Shown: in pieces, positions 6,500 through 15,389 of the stretch
Layout of the letters: every line of letters starts with the position of its first letter
Position numbering within the stretch: position 1 is the first letter of the stretch
DNA from: Streptomyces echinatus
GTDB lineage: Bacteria > Actinomycetota > Actinomycetes > Streptomycetales > Streptomycetaceae
DNA length: 64,000 nucleotides
Direction of reading: 5' to 3'
NCBI RefSeq assembly: GCF_014203595.1
Contig: NZ_JACHJK010000002.1
Span: forward strand, 558,001-622,000
Translations under genes and position numbers: made by a program
Notes under the pieces: model-generated
What the model was told of the DNA's origin: nothing
What the model saw: the letters and a program-made list of their open reading frames with translations, nothing else
Database searches by the model: none

Positions 6500-8521
6500 A
6501 TGCGTCACCCTCACAGCCGCACGACCCGCCGCAGAGTGGCCGGAGCGTTCACCGCAGGACTGCTGTGCGCGGCGGGCCTCGCCGCGCCCGCCCTGGCGGC
6601 CCCCACCGGGCCTCCCGCGATCCCCGCCGTCACCGAGGGCCTGGCCCTCACCCCGCCGATGGGCTTCAACAACTGGAACTCCACGCACTGCCGGGCCGAG
6701 TTCAACGAGGACATGGTCAAGGGCATCGCGGACCTCTTCGTGGCGAAGGGCCTGAAGGACGCGGGCTACCGGTACGTCAACCTGGACGACTGCTGGGCCC
6801 TGCCGCACCGCGACGCGAACGGCGAGCTGGTACCCGACCCCGTGCGCTTCCCCGGCGGGATCAGGGCGGTCGCGGACTATGTGCACGCCAAGGGGCTCAA
6901 GCTCGGCATCTACACCAGTGCCGGCACCAAGACCTGCAACAGCGCGGGCTTCCCGGGCGCGCTGGGCCACGAGTACAGCGACGCGCGGCAGTTCGCCGAC
7001 TGGGGCGTCGACTACCTGAAGTACGACAACTGCAACAACCAGGGCGTGGACGCCCGGCAGCGCTACCGGACCATGCGGGACGCGCTGCGGGCGACCGGCC
7101 GGCCCATCGTCTACAGCATCTGCGAATGGGGCGAGAACAAACCCTGGGAGTGGGCCTCGGACGTCGGCCAGCTGTGGCGGACCACCGGGGACATCAGCGA
7201 CAGCTGGAGCTCGATGCTGTCGATCCTGAAGCAGAATCTCCCGCTCGCGCCGCACGCCGGTCCCGGCCACTGGAACGACCCCGACATGCTGGAGGTCGGC
7301 AACGGCGGCATGACGGAGACCGAGTACCGCTCGCACTTCTCGCTCTGGTCGGTCATGGCCGCGCCGCTGCTCATCGGCACCGACCTGCGCAAGGCCTCGC
7401 AGGCGACCTTCGACATCCTGGCCAACGAGGAGGTCATCGCCGTCGACCAGGACCCGCTCGGCAGGCAGGGCGCGGTCGTCTCCGCCGCGGACGGGCGCTG
7501 GGTCGTCGCCAAGGAGATGCGGGACGGCAGCCGCGCGGTGGCCCTCTTCAACGAATCCGGCACCGCCCAGCGGATCGCCACCACCGCGAGCGCCGTGGGA
7601 CTCCCCGACGCCGACGCCTACACCCTGCGCGACCTGTGGCAGCACCGCGGCTACAACACCGCCGGGACCATAGCGGCCACCGTCCCGGCCCATGCCACGG
7701 TCCTGCTGCGCGTGTCGGCCGACCCGCGCTGGGCCGACCACCCGCCCGCCGTCGAACTCGGCCTGGACGGCGACCCGTTGCTGGAGGCGGCCACCCCGGC
7801 CACGCTGACCAGCACCGTCACCGACCTCGGACGCACGCCCGCACGGCGGGTGTCCGTGACGCTGACCGGCCCCGCCGGCTGGACCGTGCGGGCCACCTCG
7901 GCGGCCTCGGCCGCCACCCTTTCCACCGGCCGGACCCTGCGCACCGGCTGGCGGGTGACCGCCCCGCCCGGCACCCCGGCCGGGTCCTACGGCCTCACGC
8001 TGCGGACGAGCCACCGCTCGCCGTCCGGCACACCGGTCACCGGCACCCTCCCGCTGACCGCGTCCGTCGTCGTGCGGCCGCCCTCCGGCACGTCGTACCT
8101 CGGCGACCTGCCGTGGCTGTCCGCGACCAGCGGCTGGGGGCCGGTGGAGCGCGACACCAGCAACGGGGAGAGCGACGCGGGCGACGGCCGGCCGCTCACC
8201 ATCGGCGGGACGGTGTACGCCAGGGGACTCGGCGTCCACGCGCTCAGCGACGTCTCCTTCTACACCGGCAGGGCCTGCGAGAAGATCACCGCCTCCGTCG
8301 GTGTGGACGACGAGAAGGGCGCGAAGGGCACCGTCGCCTTCGAGATCCGGGCGGACGGCACCCGGGTCGCGGCCACGGGCGTCCTCACCAACGCGATGCC
8401 CGCCGAACCGGTCACCGCCGACGTCACCGGCGCCCAGGTGGTCCGGCTCGTCGTCACCGACGGCGGGGACGGCGTCGACTCGGACCACGCCGACTGGGCG
8501 GACGCGCGGCTGAGCTGCTGA
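6500..8521 (+). CDS. Secreted GH27 alpha-galactosidase with NEW3 and NPCBM domains
   Basis: A 673-residue exported enzyme. The signal peptide begins MRHPHSRTTRRRVAGAFTAG and ends near ALAAP; the twin arginines suggest possible Tat export. The GH27 catalytic domain spans about residues 45-320: MGFNNWNSTHC, YVNLDDCW, nucleophile Asp176 in YLKYDNC, acid/base Asp231 in WRTTGDISDSW. A beta-sandwich domain follows, then a NEW3-type linker domain (about 430-520), then an NPCBM-like carbohydrate-binding domain (about 535-673). GGAGGA supports the ATG at 6500. It releases terminal alpha-galactose outside the cell. The neighbouring ROK kinase and LacI regulator fit a galactoside utilisation locus. Confidence 0.93.
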   Translation: MRHPHSRTTRRRVAGAFTAGLLCAAGLAAPALAAPTGPPAIPAVTEGLALTPPMGFNNWNSTHCRAEFNEDMVKGIADLFVAKGLKDAGYRYVNLDDCWALPHRDANGELVPDPVRFPGGIRAVADYVHAKGLKLGIYTSAGTKTCNSAGFPGALGHEYSDARQFADWGVDYLKYDNCNNQGVDARQRYRTMRDALRATGRPIVYSICEWGENKPWEWASDVGQLWRTTGDISDSWSSMLSILKQNLPLAPHAGPGHWNDPDMLEVGNGGMTETEYRSHFSLWSVMAAPLLIGTDLRKASQATFDILANEEVIAVDQDPLGRQGAVVSAADGRWVVAKEMRDGSRAVALFNESGTAQRIATTASAVGLPDADAYTLRDLWQHRGYNTAGTIAATVPAHATVLLRVSADPRWADHPPAVELGLDGDPLLEAATPATLTSTVTDLGRTPARRVSVTLTGPAGWTVRATSAASAATLSTGRTLRTGWRVTAPPGTPAGSYGLTLRTSHRSPSGTPVTGTLPLTASVVVRPPSGTSYLGDLPWLSATSGWGPVERDTSNGESDAGDGRPLTIGGTVYARGLGVHALSDVSFYTGRACEKITASVGVDDEKGAKGTVAFEIRADGTRVAATGVLTNAMPAEPVTADVTGAQVVRLVVTDGGDGVDSDHADWADARLSC

Positions 8522-8564
8522 GCCGCCGTACCACCGGACCGCCGACGCCGACGCCGACGACCGG

Positions 8565-9518
8565 CTACACGCTCGCCGCGGTCGCGTCCGGCCTGCGGGT
8601 CAACGCCGCCGCGGCGGCACCGACCAGGCCCGCGTCGGTGCCCATCTGGGCGGGTACGACGGTGAGCCGCCGCACGAAGGACAGGGTCGCGTAGTCGGTG
8701 AGGGCCTTGCGCAGGGGGGTGAACAGGATCTCGCCCGCCTTGCCGACGCCCCCGCCGATCACCGCGATGTCGATCTCGACCAGGGTCGCGGTGGCCGCGA
8801 TACCGGCGGCCAGCGCCTGCGCCGCCCGCTCGAAGGAGGCCACGGCGACCGGGTCGCCCGAACGGGCGGCGGCGGCCACCGCGGCGGCCGAGGTGTCCCC
8901 GTCGGGCCCGGGACGCCAGCCCCGCTCCAGCGCGCGGCGGGCGATGTTGGGGCCGCTCGCGATGCGCTCCACACAGCCGCGCGCGCCGCACGGGCAGGGA
9001 TCGCCGTCGAGGTCGACACTGATGTGGCCGATGTGGCCGGCGTTTCCCGTCGGACCGGGGTGCAGCCGCCCGTCGAGAACCAGGCCGCCGCCGACGCCCG
9101 TCGAGACCACCATGCACAGCGCGTTGTCGTGGCCGCGGGCGGCGCCCTGCCAGTGTTCCGCGGCGGTGATCGCGACACCGTCGCCGATCAGCTCGACCGG
9201 CAGACCCCCGGTGGCCGTACGCACCCGGTCGACCAGCGGAAAGTCACGCCAGCCCGGCACGTTCACCGGGCTCACGGTGCCCGCCGAGGCGTCCACCGGG
9301 CCGGCGCTGCCGATGCCCAGGGAGCCGGCGCGTCCCCACAGGGGCGACCCGGCGAGGTCGCCGAGCACCCCCTCGACGGCCCGCATGACCGTTTCGCCGT
9401 CCTGCTGGGCGGGCGTGGCGCGCTGGGCCCGGGCCAGTATCCGTCCGTCGCCGTCCACCAGCGCGCCGGCGATCTTGGTGCCGCCGATGTCCAGGGCCGC
9501 CACGAGGTCGGTGTGCAT
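8565..9518 (-). CDS. ROK-family sugar kinase
   Basis: A 317-residue cytosolic kinase. The N-terminal phosphate-binding motif DIGGTKIAG is at about residues 8-16, the catalytic region follows (GIGSAGPVD; NVPGWRDF), and the ROK zinc-binding motif CPCGARGCVERIASG is near residues 165-180. It lacks a helix-turn-helix domain, so it is a kinase, not a ROK repressor. Glucokinase- or galactose/N-acetylhexosamine-kinase-like activity is likely. The ATG at 9518 follows GGGGAG. It is divergent from the LacI regulator across a palindromic operator and probably phosphorylates sugar released by the GH27 enzyme; that link is inference. Confidence 0.9.
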   Translation of the reverse strand: MHTDLVAALDIGGTKIAGALVDGDGRILARAQRATPAQQDGETVMRAVEGVLGDLAGSPLWGRAGSLGIGSAGPVDASAGTVSPVNVPGWRDFPLVDRVRTATGGLPVELIGDGVAITAAEHWQGAARGHDNALCMVVSTGVGGGLVLDGRLHPGPTGNAGHIGHISVDLDGDPCPCGARGCVERIASGPNIARRALERGWRPGPDGDTSAAAVAAAARSGDPVAVASFERAAQALAAGIAATATLVEIDIAVIGGGVGKAGEILFTPLRKALTDYATLSFVRRLTVVPAQMGTDAGLVGAAAAALTRRPDATAASV

Positions 9519-9619
9519 CAGAGTCAGATCTCCCCGTTGAAGCGTGAGAAAAAGAGGCAGGCCGGTCAAGCGGTGGGGGCGCAGGCCGGAGACAGCGGTG
9601 GACAGTCTCTCTCGCATCT

Positions 9620-9631
9620 GACAACGTTGTC
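9620..9631. promoter_or_regulatory. LacI-type palindromic operator
   Basis: GACAACGTTGTC is a perfect 12-bp palindrome with the central CG typical of LacI-family operators. It lies between the divergent ROK kinase (start 9518) and LacI regulator (start 9726). Autoregulation and control of the kinase are the natural reading. Confidence 0.75.
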
Positions 9632-9725
9632 CAGGCTCTATGCTCGACGCCACATCCTCATACAAGCCCACGGATCACGCACTACCCCCGGTGTGAGAGA
9701 CGGACGAGAGACAGGACAGCGCATC

Positions 9726-10775
9726 GTGCCCGAGACCACCCGCCGCGCGGACCGCCTTCCCGGCACGCGGTACGGCAACCGCCCGACGATGAAGGACGTG
9801 GCGGCGCGCGCCGGGGTCGGACTGAAGACGGTCTCCCGGGTGGTCAACGGCGAGCCCGGGGTCACGCCCGACACCGAGCGCCGGGTGCAGGAGGCGATCG
9901 ACGCCCTCGGGTTCCGCCGCAACGACAGCGCCCGGGTGCTGCGCAAGGGGCGTACGGCGAGCATCGGCCTGGTCCTGGAGGATCTCGCGGACCCGTTCTA
10001 CGGCCCGCTCAGCCGTGCCGTGGAAGAGGTGGCCCGCGCCCACGGGGCGCTGCTGATCAACGGCTCCAGTGCCGAGGACCCCGAGCGGGAGCAGGAGCTG
10101 GCGCTGGCCCTGTGCGCCCGGCGGGTGGACGGCCTGGTGGTGATTCCGGCCGGGGACGATCACCGCTATCTGGAGCCCGAGATCAGGGCCGGCGTGGCGA
10201 CCGTGTTCGTGGACCGGCCGGCCGGGCGCATCGACGCCGACGTGGTCCTGTCCGACAACTTCGGCGGTGCCCGTGACGGCGTCGCCCACCTCATCGCGCA
10301 CGGCCACCGCCGGATCGGTTTCATCGGCGACATGCCCCGCATCCACACCGCGGCCGAGCGGCTGCGCGGCTACCGGGCGGCCATGGAGGACGCCGGGATA
10401 GCCGTCGAGGAACGCTGGATGTCCCTGGGGGCGACGAACCCGGAGCGGGTGCGCAGGGCGGCGGAGGACATGCTGGCCGGCCCCGGTCCCGTCACCGCGG
10501 TCTTCACCGGCAACAACCGGGTGACGGTCACCGTCATCCGGGTCCTCGCCGAGCAGTCCCGCAGGGTCGCGCTCGTCGGCTTCGACGACATCGAGCTGGC
10601 CGATCTGCTCCAGCCGGGCGTCACGGTCGTCGCGCAGGATTCCGCGGCCCTCGGCCGTACCGCCGCCGAGCGTCTCTTCCGTCAGCTGGACGGCACGCTC
10701 GTCGCGCCGGAGCGGATCGAGCTGCCGACCCGGCTGATCACGCGCGGTTCGGGTGAACTGCCGCCGGCGGACTGA
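9726..10775 (+). CDS. LacI-family transcriptional regulator
   Basis: A 349-residue repressor-type protein. The N-terminal helix-turn-helix is recognisable as TMKDVAARAGVGLKTVSRVV (about residues 21-40), followed by the hinge region (RRNDSARVLRKGR). The periplasmic-binding-protein-like effector domain starts at TASIGLVLEDL and continues to the C-terminus (GFDDIELADLLQPGVT). The GTG at 9726 is chosen; an ATG at 9789 would start directly at the DNA-binding domain. The perfect palindrome at 9620-9631 is its probable site. The effector is likely a galactoside or other sugar. Confidence 0.92.
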   Translation: MPETTRRADRLPGTRYGNRPTMKDVAARAGVGLKTVSRVVNGEPGVTPDTERRVQEAIDALGFRRNDSARVLRKGRTASIGLVLEDLADPFYGPLSRAVEEVARAHGALLINGSSAEDPEREQELALALCARRVDGLVVIPAGDDHRYLEPEIRAGVATVFVDRPAGRIDADVVLSDNFGGARDGVAHLIAHGHRRIGFIGDMPRIHTAAERLRGYRAAMEDAGIAVEERWMSLGATNPERVRRAAEDMLAGPGPVTAVFTGNNRVTVTVIRVLAEQSRRVALVGFDDIELADLLQPGVTVVAQDSAALGRTAAERLFRQLDGTLVAPERIELPTRLITRGSGELPPAD

Positions 10776-10791
10776 CCGCGGCACACCGCCG

Positions 10792-10814
10792 CGGCGCCGG
10801 ACCGGCCGGCGCCG
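10792..10814. terminator. Bidirectional hairpin between convergent genes
   Basis: CGGCGCCGG (10792-10800) pairs perfectly with CCGGCGCCG (10806-10814) over a 5-nt loop. It lies between the LacI gene (+) and the aldolase gene (-). Confidence 0.6.
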
Positions 10815-10893
10815 CGCGGAGCGGGCCGTACGGCGGCCGTCGGCCCCAGCGGGTACCGCCGGAGGCTCGTCCGGCCGCGGCCCGGGCGGCACG

Positions 10894-12192
10894 CTACTGC
10901 GCGGAGGCGGTCAGGTCGCCCCGCCGGGGTGACGCGAAGCCCTCCAGATCGGCGCGGGTCAGGCCGCTGAGGCGGGCGACCTCGGCGATGTCCAGGGCGC
11001 CGCAGTCCAGGCCGCGCAGGAGGTAGCCGCTGAGGGCCTTGGCGGTGGCGGGCTCGTCCATGACGTCGCCGCCGGCCCGGTTGGCGTACCGGGCGAGGCG
11101 GCCCGCGGCCTGCTCGAAGCCCTCGCGGTAGAAGGCGAACACGGCCGCGTAGCGGGTGGGGATGTGCCCCGGGTGCATGTCCCAGCCCTGGTAGTAGGCG
11201 CGGGCGAGGGCGCGGCGGGTGAGGCCGTAGTGCAGCCGCCAGGCGTCGTGGACCTTGGCGGTCGGGCCGACGGGCAGCACGTTGGTGGAGCCGTCGGAGA
11301 CCCGGACACCGGTACCGGCCGCCGCGACCTGCATGATCGCCTTGGCGTGGTCGGCGGCGGGGTGGTCGCTGGCCTGGTAGGCGGCGGAGACGCCGAGGCA
11401 GGCGCTGTAGTCGAAGGTGCCGTAGTGCAGGCCGGTGGCGCGGCCCTCGGCGGCCTGGATCATGCGGGCGACGGTGGCGGTGCCGTCGGTGGCGAGGATG
11501 GACTGGCTGGTCTCGATCTGGATCTCGAAGCCCAGCCGGCCGGCGTCCAGGCCGTGCGCCTTCTCGAAGGCCTCCAGGAGGCGGACGAAAGCGCCGACCT
11601 GCTCGGGGTAGGTCACCTTCGGCAGGGTGAGGACGAGGCCGTCGGGCAGGCCGCCGGCCTCCATCAGGCCGGTGAGGAAGACGTCGAGGGTGCGGATGCC
11701 CCGGTCGCGTACGGGGGCCTCCATGCACTTCATGCGGATGCCCATGTACGGCGCCGCCGTGCCGTTCTCGTACGCCTCGGCGATCAGGCGGGCGGCACGG
11801 GCGGCCGCCTCGTCCTCCTCGGCGTCGGGGCGGGGGCCGTAGCCGTCCTCGAAGTCGACGCGCAGGTCCTCGATGGGCTCGCGCTCCAGCTTGGCGCGGA
11901 CGCGGGAGTGGACGGGCTCGGCGAGGTCGTCGGCGAGGCCGAGGACGGCCGCGAAGGAGGCGGCGTCGGGGGCGTGTTCGTCGAGCAGGGCGAGCGCCTG
12001 GTCGCCCCAGGTGCGCAGGGTGTCGGCGGCGAAGGCGTCACCGGGGACGTACACGGTGTGGACGGGCTGCCGGGTGCCGGGGTCCCCGGGGTAGCGGCGC
12101 TCCAGCTCCGCGTCGACCGGTGCGAGGGAGGCGCTGATCTCCTCGCTGACAGTGCCTGCGAGGCTTGTCGCCACCTTCTCCTGCTGACCCAT
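10894..12192 (-). CDS. DUF6986 / HpcH-HpaI-like aldolase
   Basis: A 432-residue cytosolic protein resembling the CitE/HpcH aldolase-malate synthase superfamily. Conserved stretches include VHTVYVPGDAFAADTL, DLRVDFEDGYG (acidic metal-binding loop, about residues 108-118), FEIQIETSQSIL, GLHYGTFDYSACLG and YYQGWDMHPGHIPTRY. Members are Mg-dependent and act on 2-oxo acids or acyl-CoAs, but the substrate of this subfamily is uncertain. GGAGGG precedes the ATG at 12192. In the upstream spacer, an inverted repeat TTCCG-N5-CGGAA at 12210-12224 may be its operator, possibly for an IclR-type purine/glyoxylate regulator. Confidence 0.78.
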   Translation of the reverse strand: MGQQEKVATSLAGTVSEEISASLAPVDAELERRYPGDPGTRQPVHTVYVPGDAFAADTLRTWGDQALALLDEHAPDAASFAAVLGLADDLAEPVHSRVRAKLEREPIEDLRVDFEDGYGPRPDAEEDEAAARAARLIAEAYENGTAAPYMGIRMKCMEAPVRDRGIRTLDVFLTGLMEAGGLPDGLVLTLPKVTYPEQVGAFVRLLEAFEKAHGLDAGRLGFEIQIETSQSILATDGTATVARMIQAAEGRATGLHYGTFDYSACLGVSAAYQASDHPAADHAKAIMQVAAAGTGVRVSDGSTNVLPVGPTAKVHDAWRLHYGLTRRALARAYYQGWDMHPGHIPTRYAAVFAFYREGFEQAAGRLARYANRAGGDVMDEPATAKALSGYLLRGLDCGALDIAEVARLSGLTRADLEGFASPRRGDLTASAQ

Positions 12193-12209
12193 CCCACACC
12201 CTCCAAGCT

Positions 12210-12224
12210 TTCCGCTCTACGGAA
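12210..12224. promoter_or_regulatory. Inverted repeat upstream of the aldolase gene
   Basis: TTCCGctctaCGGAA is a perfect 5-bp-arm inverted repeat about 18 nt upstream of the aldolase start. A second element, ACGGAATCAACAATCCGT, overlaps it. The form resembles IclR-family sites; the regulator is not in the window. Confidence 0.4.
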
Positions 12225-12404
12225 TCAACAATCCGTATAGTGAAGTTATCCGCCAACCTTCCCGCTGGTCAACACCGCACGGCGTTCCCTCCGCTCCCCG
12301 CTCCCGGCCCGTTCACGTCGATCTGGCAGCCTGGACCGAGTCCCTCCTTCCCGTACAGCGGTTCCTCAACGGGCCGCCCGGCAGCCGTCGCAGAAGGAGC
12401 ACAC

Positions 12405-13310
12405 GTGCCGATCCTCAGCCGCGTCACGCGCCGTACGGGCCGGAAGGCCGCGTCGGCCCCGGCCGCCGTGCCCCCGCCCAGTACAGCACTCTCCGCCGGC
12501 CCCGCCCGGGCGGGCAGACGGCCCGGCGCTCCACCCCTCCACGTCATGTCGTTCAATCTCCGCCACGCGAGCACCGCCGAGCCCCACAGCTGGGCGGCCC
12601 GCAGACCCGCGGTGCGCGCCCTGATGCACCGCGAGGGCCTGCACATCATCGGCACCCAGGAAGGGCTCTACCAGCAGCTGCGCGACATCGAGGCCGACCT
12701 CGGAGCCCCTTACGACTGGATCGGCACCGGACGCGCGGGCGGCAGCCGCGGCGAGTTCGCGGCCGTCTTCTACGACACCCGCCGGCTCGCTCCGCAGGAG
12801 TACGACCACTTCTGGCTCTCGGACACACCGGACGTCATCGGGTCCAACGGCTGGGGCGGCGGCTCCGTCCGGATGGCGACGTGGGTCCGCTTCCGGGACC
12901 TGCTCGACGGCGACCGGGAGTTCTTCGTCCTGAACACCCACCTCGACGACCGCAGCCGGAGGGCACGGGCGCGGGCCGCCGCCCTGATCCTCCGGCGCAT
13001 CGCCGGGCTGGACCGCTCGCTGCCGCTCCTCGTCACCGGCGACTTCAACGTCCCCGCGCACAGGAGCCCGGTCTACGACGCGATGCTGGCCTCCGGCCTG
13101 ACCGACACCTGGGACACCGCGGCCGAGCGCGGCGCCCTGTACGGGACCTTCCACGGATACCGGCCGCCCAGGCCGAACGGGGACCGCATCGACTGGATCC
13201 TCGCCACCCCCGCGGTCACGGTCCACCGGGCCTCGATCGGCACCTTCTCGCTGAACGGCCAGTTCCCCAGCGACCACCTGCCGGTGCAGGCTTCCCTGAC
13301 GCTGGGATGA
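12405..13310 (+). CDS. Endonuclease/exonuclease/phosphatase-family protein
   Basis: A 301-residue protein with the DNase-I-like fold signature: HVMSFNLRHAS (metal-coordinating Asn), IIGTQEGLYQQLRDI (catalytic Glu), FVLNTHLDDRSRRAR (His), LVTGDFNVPAHRSPVY (Asp/Asn pair), DRIDWILATP and the terminal SDHLPVQASL (Asp-His). All catalytic residues are present. Family members hydrolyse phosphodiester or phosphate ester bonds in nucleic acids, sphingomyelin or inositides; the substrate cannot be assigned. The GTG at 12405 follows AAGGAG. The N-terminus has a basic, Pro/Ala-rich stretch but no clear signal peptide. Confidence 0.88.
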   Translation: MPILSRVTRRTGRKAASAPAAVPPPSTALSAGPARAGRRPGAPPLHVMSFNLRHASTAEPHSWAARRPAVRALMHREGLHIIGTQEGLYQQLRDIEADLGAPYDWIGTGRAGGSRGEFAAVFYDTRRLAPQEYDHFWLSDTPDVIGSNGWGGGSVRMATWVRFRDLLDGDREFFVLNTHLDDRSRRARARAAALILRRIAGLDRSLPLLVTGDFNVPAHRSPVYDAMLASGLTDTWDTAAERGALYGTFHGYRPPRPNGDRIDWILATPAVTVHRASIGTFSLNGQFPSDHLPVQASLTLG

Positions 13311-13313
13311 GGC

Positions 13314-13351
13314 GAGGCCCCCGCGACCGTCTGCTCGGTCGCGGGGGCCTC
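13314..13351. terminator. Perfect 16-bp bidirectional terminator hairpin
   Basis: Arms 13314-13329 (GAGGCCCCCGCGACCG) and 13336-13351 are exact complements over a 6-nt loop. It lies between the convergent endonuclease-family gene and etfA, starting 4 nt after the former's stop. Confidence 0.85.
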
Positions 13352-13369
13352 GTACGGCGAAGGCGGAGC

Positions 13370-14332
13370 TCAGCCCTTGCGGGTCTTGATCTCCTCGGTC
13401 AGCTGCGGGACGACGTCGAAGAGGTCGCCGACCACACCGAAGTCGACCAGCTCGAAGATCGGGGCCTCGGCGTCCTTGTTGACGGCCACGATCGTCTTCG
13501 AGGTCTGCATGCCGGCACGGTGCTGGATGGCGCCGGAGATGCCGTTGGCGATGTACAGCTGCGGCGAGACCGACTTGCCGGTCTGGCCGACCTGGTTGGT
13601 GTGCGGGTACCAGCCGGCGTCCACCGCGGCACGCGAGGCGCCGACGGCCGCACCCAGGGAATCGGCGAGCGCCTCGATGATCGAGAAGTTCTCCGCGCCG
13701 TTGACACCGCGGCCACCGGAGACCACGATCGCGGCCTCGGTCAGCTCCGGGCGGCCCGTCGACTCACGCGGCGTACGGCCGGTGACCTTCGTGCCGGTCG
13801 CCTTGTCCGAGAAGGTGACGGACAGGGCCTCGACCGCACCGGCGGCCGGGGCGGCCTCGACGGCGGCCGAGTTCGGCTTGACCGTGATGACCGGGGTGCC
13901 CTTGATGACACGGGACTTGGTGGAGAAGGACGCGGCGAACACCGACTGGGTGGCCACCGGGCCCTCGTCGCCGGCCTCCAGGTCGACGGCGTCGGTGATG
14001 ATGCCGGAGCCGATGCGCAGCGCCAGGCGGGCGGCGATCTCCTTGCCCTCGGCGGAGGACGGGACCAGCACGGCGGCCGGGGAGACGGCCTCGTGGGCGG
14101 CCTGCAGCGCGTCGACCTTCGGCACGACCAGGTAGTCGGCGTACTCGGACGCGTCGTGGGTGAGGACCTTCACCGCGCCGTGCTCGGCGAGCGTGGCGGC
14201 GGTGTCGGCGGCGCCGTTGCCCAGCGCGACGGCGACCGGCTCGCCGATGCGGCGGGCGAGGGTCAGCAGCTCCAGGGTGGGCTTGCGGACGGCACCGTCC
14301 ACGTGGTCGACGTAGACGAGGACTTCAGCCAT
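13370..14332 (-). CDS. etfA: Electron transfer flavoprotein subunit alpha (FixB)
   Basis: A 320-residue protein beginning [15 protein letters not shown]. The C-terminal FAD-binding domain is intact: [19 protein letters not shown], then [44 protein letters not shown] in consecutive pieces, and the final [21 protein letters not shown]. It forms the ETF heterodimer with the EtfB encoded upstream and passes electrons from acyl-CoA dehydrogenases to the respiratory chain through ETF dehydrogenase. The gene is 52 nt downstream of etfB on the same strand, and the operon ends at the hairpin at 13314-13351. Confidence 0.97.
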   Translation of the reverse strand: MAEVLVYVDHVDGAVRKPTLELLTLARRIGEPVAVALGNGAADTAATLAEHGAVKVLTHDASEYADYLVVPKVDALQAAHEAVSPAAVLVPSSAEGKEIAARLALRIGSGIITDAVDLEAGDEGPVATQSVFAASFSTKSRVIKGTPVITVKPNSAAVEAAPAAGAVEALSVTFSDKATGTKVTGRTPRESTGRPELTEAAIVVSGGRGVNGAENFSIIEALADSLGAAVGASRAAVDAGWYPHTNQVGQTGKSVSPQLYIANGISGAIQHRAGMQTSKTIVAVNKDAEAPIFELVDFGVVGDLFDVVPQLTEEIKTRKG

Positions 14333-14384
14333 GGGATTGCTCTCCTGCGTAACGAAGTTGAGGGGCGGTCAGCGGGGGCGGGCC

Positions 14385-15170
14385 CTAGATGAACTTCTGG
14401 CCCGCGAGGAACTCAGCGAGCTGCTTGCCGCCCTCGCCCTCGTCCTTCACGATGGTGCCGGCCGTGCGGGCCGGACGCTCGTTCGCGGCCTCGACCTTGG
14501 TGAACGCGCCGTCGAGACCGACCTCCTCGGCCTCGATGTCCAGGTCGGACAGGTCCCAGGACTCCACCGGCTTCTTCTTGGCCGCCATGATGCCCTTGAA
14601 GGACGGGTAACGGGCCTCGCCGGACTGGTCGGTCACGGAGACGATCGCCGGGAGCTGGGCCTCCAGCTGCTCCGAGGCGGCGTCACCGTCGCGGCGGCCC
14701 TTGACCACGCCGCCCTCGACGGAGACCTCGGAGAGCAGGGTGACCTGCGGGACGCCCAGGCGCTCGGCGACCAGCGCCGGGACGACGCCCATGGTGCCGT
14801 CGGTGGAGGCCATGCCGGAGATGACCAGGTCGTAACCGGCCTTCTCGATGGCCTTGGCCAGCACCAGGGAGGTGCCGATGGCGTCGGTGCCGTGCAGGTC
14901 GTCGTCCTCGACGTGGATGGCCTTGTCGGCACCCATCGAGAGGGCCTTGCGGAGCGCGTCCTTGGCGTCCTCGGGGCCGACCGTCAGAACGGTGACCTCG
15001 GCGTCGTCCGCGTTCTCCGAGATCTGCAGCGCCTGCTCGACCGCGTACTCGTCCAGCTCGGAGAGCAGACCGTCCACGTCGTCGCGGTCGACGGTCAGGT
15101 CATCGGCGAAGTGCCGGTCGCCAGTGGCGTCGGGCACGTACTTCACAGTGACAACGATCCTCAAGCTCAC
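14385..15170 (-). CDS. etfB: Electron transfer flavoprotein subunit beta (FixA)
   Basis: A 261-residue protein starting MSLRIVVTVKYVPDATGDR, typical of the group I ETF beta subunit, with the AMP/nucleotide-binding core (GPEDAKDALRKALSMGADKAIHV; VISGMASTDGTMGVVPALVAERLG, given here as adjoining motifs) and the recognition-loop region near residues 190-200. It partners EtfA in fatty- and amino-acid oxidation. Its leader holds a perfect 8-bp hairpin (15203-15221) and, about 110 nt upstream, a TetR-type palindrome (15280-15291), so expression is likely tied to acyl-CoA supply. Confidence 0.97.
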   Translation of the reverse strand: MSLRIVVTVKYVPDATGDRHFADDLTVDRDDVDGLLSELDEYAVEQALQISENADDAEVTVLTVGPEDAKDALRKALSMGADKAIHVEDDDLHGTDAIGTSLVLAKAIEKAGYDLVISGMASTDGTMGVVPALVAERLGVPQVTLLSEVSVEGGVVKGRRDGDAASEQLEAQLPAIVSVTDQSGEARYPSFKGIMAAKKKPVESWDLSDLDIEAEEVGLDGAFTKVEAANERPARTAGTIVKDEGEGGKQLAEFLAGQKFI

Positions 15171-15202
15171 GCCGGCTCTCCTACTGCATCGTCTATTTCC
15201 GG

Positions 15203-15221
15203 GCTGCCTCTTGGAGGCAGC
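15203..15221 (-). promoter_or_regulatory. Hairpin in the etfBA leader
   Basis: GCTGCCTC and GAGGCAGC form a perfect 8-bp stem with a 3-nt loop, about 33 nt upstream of the etfB start. It could be an mRNA-stability or attenuation element. Confidence 0.4.
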
Positions 15222-15279
15222 ATAGGCGCCTCAAGCGGCCGATCCCGGTCGGGGCGTCGGCGCGCTCCGACCGAAATAT

Positions 15280-15291
15280 TACTCGTCAGTA
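15280..15291. promoter_or_regulatory. Palindrome TACT-N4-AGTA upstream of etfB
   Basis: TACTcgtcAGTA lies in a locally AT-rich patch about 110 nt before etfB. The ACT-N4-AGT layout resembles operators of TetR-type regulators of fatty-acid metabolism in actinobacteria. The regulator is not encoded nearby. Confidence 0.35.
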
Positions 15292-15389
15292 CACCCAGTT
15301 CCTGCCCGCTAAGCAAGCGCTTTGAACTGTGACGTTCGCAACGCAGCGTAACCGGAATTCGACGGCTCCGCAGGAGCGGTCGGCCGTGA

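Noticed and set aside
11164..12240. 358-codon plus-strand frame opposite the aldolase gene
   Set aside because: Gly/Val/Glu-biased shadow of the real minus-strand gene; no domain, and the minus-strand product matches a known fold.
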